Below are positions 61,760-64,000 of a stretch of DNA of 64,000 bases, in pieces; position 1 is the stretch's first letter; each line of letters starts with the position of its first letter. The position numbers and the translations under genes were made by a program. The notes below the pieces were generated by a model. That model had not been told where the DNA came from. It ran no database searches and saw only the letters and a program-made list of their open reading frames with translations. The stretch comes from Ancistrus triradiatus (Eukaryota; Chordata; Actinopteri; Siluriformes; Loricariidae). The stretch covers positions 372,001 through 436,000 of the forward strand of contig JAJAGP010000210.1 in assembly GCA_025084515.1 (NCBI GenBank). Reading direction: 5' to 3'.

Positions 61760-63150
61760 GTATGTACCATCGCAGCTCAACAGAAGAAAGAACTTCTTAT
61801 GGTGTCTATTGGATTGGAAAGTGTTTATTTACTTCAAATCAATTGGGACAACATGGTTATACAGCTTGTTTTTTAATTGCACTCTTGCATATCCAGTCCT
61901 TGTGTATGATTACACTATGTAACACAAGTTTTGTTCCCAGCTTTTTAATGTTATATTCCAATTGCTTATGTCTAAAACAAATTAAAAATTGCTTACATTC
62001 ATCATAAACTTCGCTTTTGTGACCACGGCAACGAAAATTATGAATTTTTTATATAGAAACAGGTCCACCAACATGCATGCGAAAGTAAGCTTTGTAGGCC
62101 CACACACTTAAAGTCAGAATGCCTTCCCACAGAGTACTTTTTCCGCTCCTGTCTTTAATAAAATGGCCACTACATAGCAAAATGCGTCTGCTGTATGTAT
62201 GCAAACCTCTTGATGCCATCTATGGACTAAGTTGCTGTGTACTGTAATGGAAAAAGGATGTCCTCCTCCAAACTCGATAAAAAATGTCAATCTTTATTCC
62301 ATGCAGTATCCAAAGTACAAGATGTAACTGAGGATTCACAGAGCATAGACACAATATATCTGTGAAGTAGGTCCCTTCCTAAGCCTCCTCCTTTAATGGG
62401 TGTGGGGCGAAGTGTGAATACTGCGTTATCAGATCCTGAATAAGAATGAATTCACAACCTGTCCTGTCTAGGTCAGTTCCCCCCTTGGTCTGTTGATGGC
62501 TGTTGCCCCACTTACTATGGCAATCCCAATCATTAATCATGTCCTCCCTCCGTCTCCTCAGGAATGCTATAGTGGCCCTATAGACTGTTAGATTATACAA
62601 CAAAGCTACCTACAATTCTGTACATTCCCGAAAGTTCTAGATAATTCTGGACAGTTCTAGAAACTTCTTGATAGTTCTCACAATTCCAGAAGCTTCTTAA
62701 GTATCTTGAAATATGGCGAATATCCTTAAAAATAGATCAATTTAAAAATATCATTGTGCTGACCACAAAAGCAAAGTTTACAGGGACTAATAATAATTTT
62801 TTGAAAATTGTTACATGGTGTTATCTGTCCCATGCAAATGTCCCAGCTGGTGATGTAATAAATGGGCCCTTAATTTGGAAATGACTTTTTCCCTGCCTAT
62901 CCTGGTCGGGATTGCAGGGGGGTCCAGAGCCTATTCCGATGCAGGGTCCCCTAGGAGTCTCTATTGGAACGTTGTTGGATAATCCACCTTCCAGCCTCAG
63001 ACACAGCCAATCATGTCTGTGTAACCTCTGACGTGGCCAAAAGGTACCACAGAGACTCTAACCCAGCGGATGGTCTACCGAATTGCACTTGTGGTATTTG
63101 AGCCAATACATATTTTGATAAAGATGTTATATTGATATATGGTGTACAGT
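61760..63150. other. hao1 intron 1, little recognised
   Basis: About 62880-63070 contains R1-type tail phrases (TATCCTGGTCGGGATTGCAG). The rest holds no supported feature; hao1 exon 2 was not found. Confidence 0.4.
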
Positions 63151-63152
63151 AT

Positions 63153-63177
63153 AGTGTGTGTGTGTGTGTGTGTGTGT
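63153..63177. repeat. (GT)n microsatellite
   Basis: About a dozen GT units. Confidence 0.9.
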
Positions 63178-63319
63178 ATAATATGATAGATTTAGTAAAT
63201 ATGTTATTTTGGAATAATGATTATAATGCTTCTATGACAGCTGTTTTTACCTCTGTTTTTAAATTTTCATGAAGACTTAAGGGGTTTTAATGGGTTATAA
63301 GGAATCTTAAAATTTTTAG

Positions 63320-63500
63320 GTGTAAAATTCGGGCGTTTTTATTTATTTATTTATTTCTATAGTGCTTTTTAATATGGAGCATTGTCTCAAAGCAGCTTTA
63401 CCATTTTAGATTAGATTCTAAATTATAAAGCCAATCCCAAATTTAGCAAAACTAGTGTGACAGTGGCATGGAAAAACCCCTGGGGTGACTTGGATGATAT
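63320..63500 (+). repeat. dispersed repeat fragment
   Basis: (TTTA)n, then ATAGTGCTTTTTAATATGGA, GCATTGTCTCAAAGCAGCTT and GACAGTGGCATGGAAAAAC, a combination frequent in fish genomes. Class not assigned. Confidence 0.45.
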
Positions 63501-63705
63501 ATGTAAGAATTAACTTAGTTACCTAATTAATGGGTTCATAGTAATAGAATAATAATTAACATAATATTTAAAGTAAAATAACAGGTAGACTAACACTTCG
63601 GAAAAAAGATTAATAAAACAGAGGATAATAAAATGGAGAATATAAAAGTAGTGTATACACCAATAGTAGATGTTGGTGATGGGTTTGTTTACTACTTACA
63701 AGAGG

Positions 63706-63707
<2 letters not shown>

Positions 63708-63751
<44 letters not shown>
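63708..63751. repeat. (GT)n microsatellite
   Basis: About 21 uninterrupted GT units, the longest simple repeat in the window, within hao1 intron 1. Confidence 0.95.
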
Positions 63752-63752
<1 letters not shown>

Positions 63753-63911
63753 ACTAAATTATTTATAAAATTACATTTGTTCAAGATACCTCATTTGATT
63801 TATTATATTTTAACTGATATAATACACATGTACTAAAAAGCTGTCTTGGGGTATTGCTGATATGCCTTAAGCAGTCACCTTAGCCCTGCATGCTTGCTGG
63901 ATATTCTTATA

Positions 63912-64000
63912 CAGTGGTGCTTGAAAGTTTGTGAACCCTTTAGAATTTTCTGTATTTCTGTATAAATCTGACCTAAAACATCATCAGATTTTCCTAAACG
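63912..64000 (+). mobile_element. Tc1-like transposon, family 1, left end (runs off the window)
   Basis: After TA, CAGTGGTGCTTGAAAGTTTG and GTGAACCCTTTAGAATTTTC match the left terminus at 49020 and the complement of the right terminus at 1089. Confidence 0.85.

Noticed and set aside
1..64000. Linking the first and last Tc1 fragments as one element spanning the window
   Set aside because: Both belong to family 1, but the window starts inside one copy's body and ends at the left end of another; they are separate insertions.
61760..64000. hao1 exon 2
   Set aside because: No stretch encoding the expected conserved continuation was seen; intron 1 continues past the window.
1..64000. A previously undescribed multi-gene system
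   Set aside because: Only three known, unrelated vertebrate genes are present; everything else with coding traces is a broken transposase or reverse transcriptase.

Overview
This is vertebrate, and specifically teleost fish, nuclear DNA. Protein-coding sequence makes up only about 2% of the window and is split into short exons with GT/AG borders. The rest is introns and spacers filled with Tc1/mariner, pogo/Tigger-like and hAT-like DNA transposons, tRNA-derived SINEs and an L2/CR1-type LINE. The density of Tc1-like copies and the (AAATGT)n-tailed SINE suggest an otophysan such as a catfish, but that is inference.

Three genes are recognisable. Exons 1-3 of plcb1 (phospholipase C beta 1) run on the minus strand (35425 down to 13431); the rest of the gene lies left of the window. 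A complete eight-exon tmx4 (thioredoxin-related transmembrane protein 4) runs on the plus strand (38750-54511, 295 aa). Exon 1 of hao1 (hydroxyacid oxidase 1 / glycolate oxidase) starts at 61623, and the window ends inside its first intron. From memory of the human map, the order and orientation (plcb1 head-to-head with tmx4, tmx4 followed in tandem by hao1) match human chromosome 20p12. The three do not form an operon or pathway: plcb1 is a Gq effector, tmx4 an ER redox protein and hao1 a peroxisomal oxidase. The unit is a conserved microsyntenic block.

Layout: 1-13430, plcb1 intron 3, dominated by Tc1 copies. 13431-13499, plcb1 exon 3. 13500-32639, intron 2, with nested DNA transposons and SINEs. 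32640-32717, exon 2. 32718-35326, intron 1, with a low-repeat block holding a perfect RFX X-box palindrome. 35327-35425, exon 1. 35426-38749, the divergent intergenic region with a CCAAT/GC-box promoter for tmx4. 38750-54511, tmx4. 54512-61622, spacer with pogo and hAT non-autonomous elements. 61623-61759, hao1 exon 1, followed by intron.

All transposase reading frames are broken. I found no CRISPR array, prokaryotic-type operon, rRNA or functional tRNA gene, and no evidence of a new multi-gene system. The most informative non-genic signals are the nested insertions: a SINE with a 10-bp target duplication, two tail-only retro-insertions, an hAT element with a perfect 8-bp duplication, a foreign insert in a Tc1 copy, and a LINE whose 3' end matches the SINE tail. 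The candidate regulatory blocks in the plcb1 introns are also worth attention.
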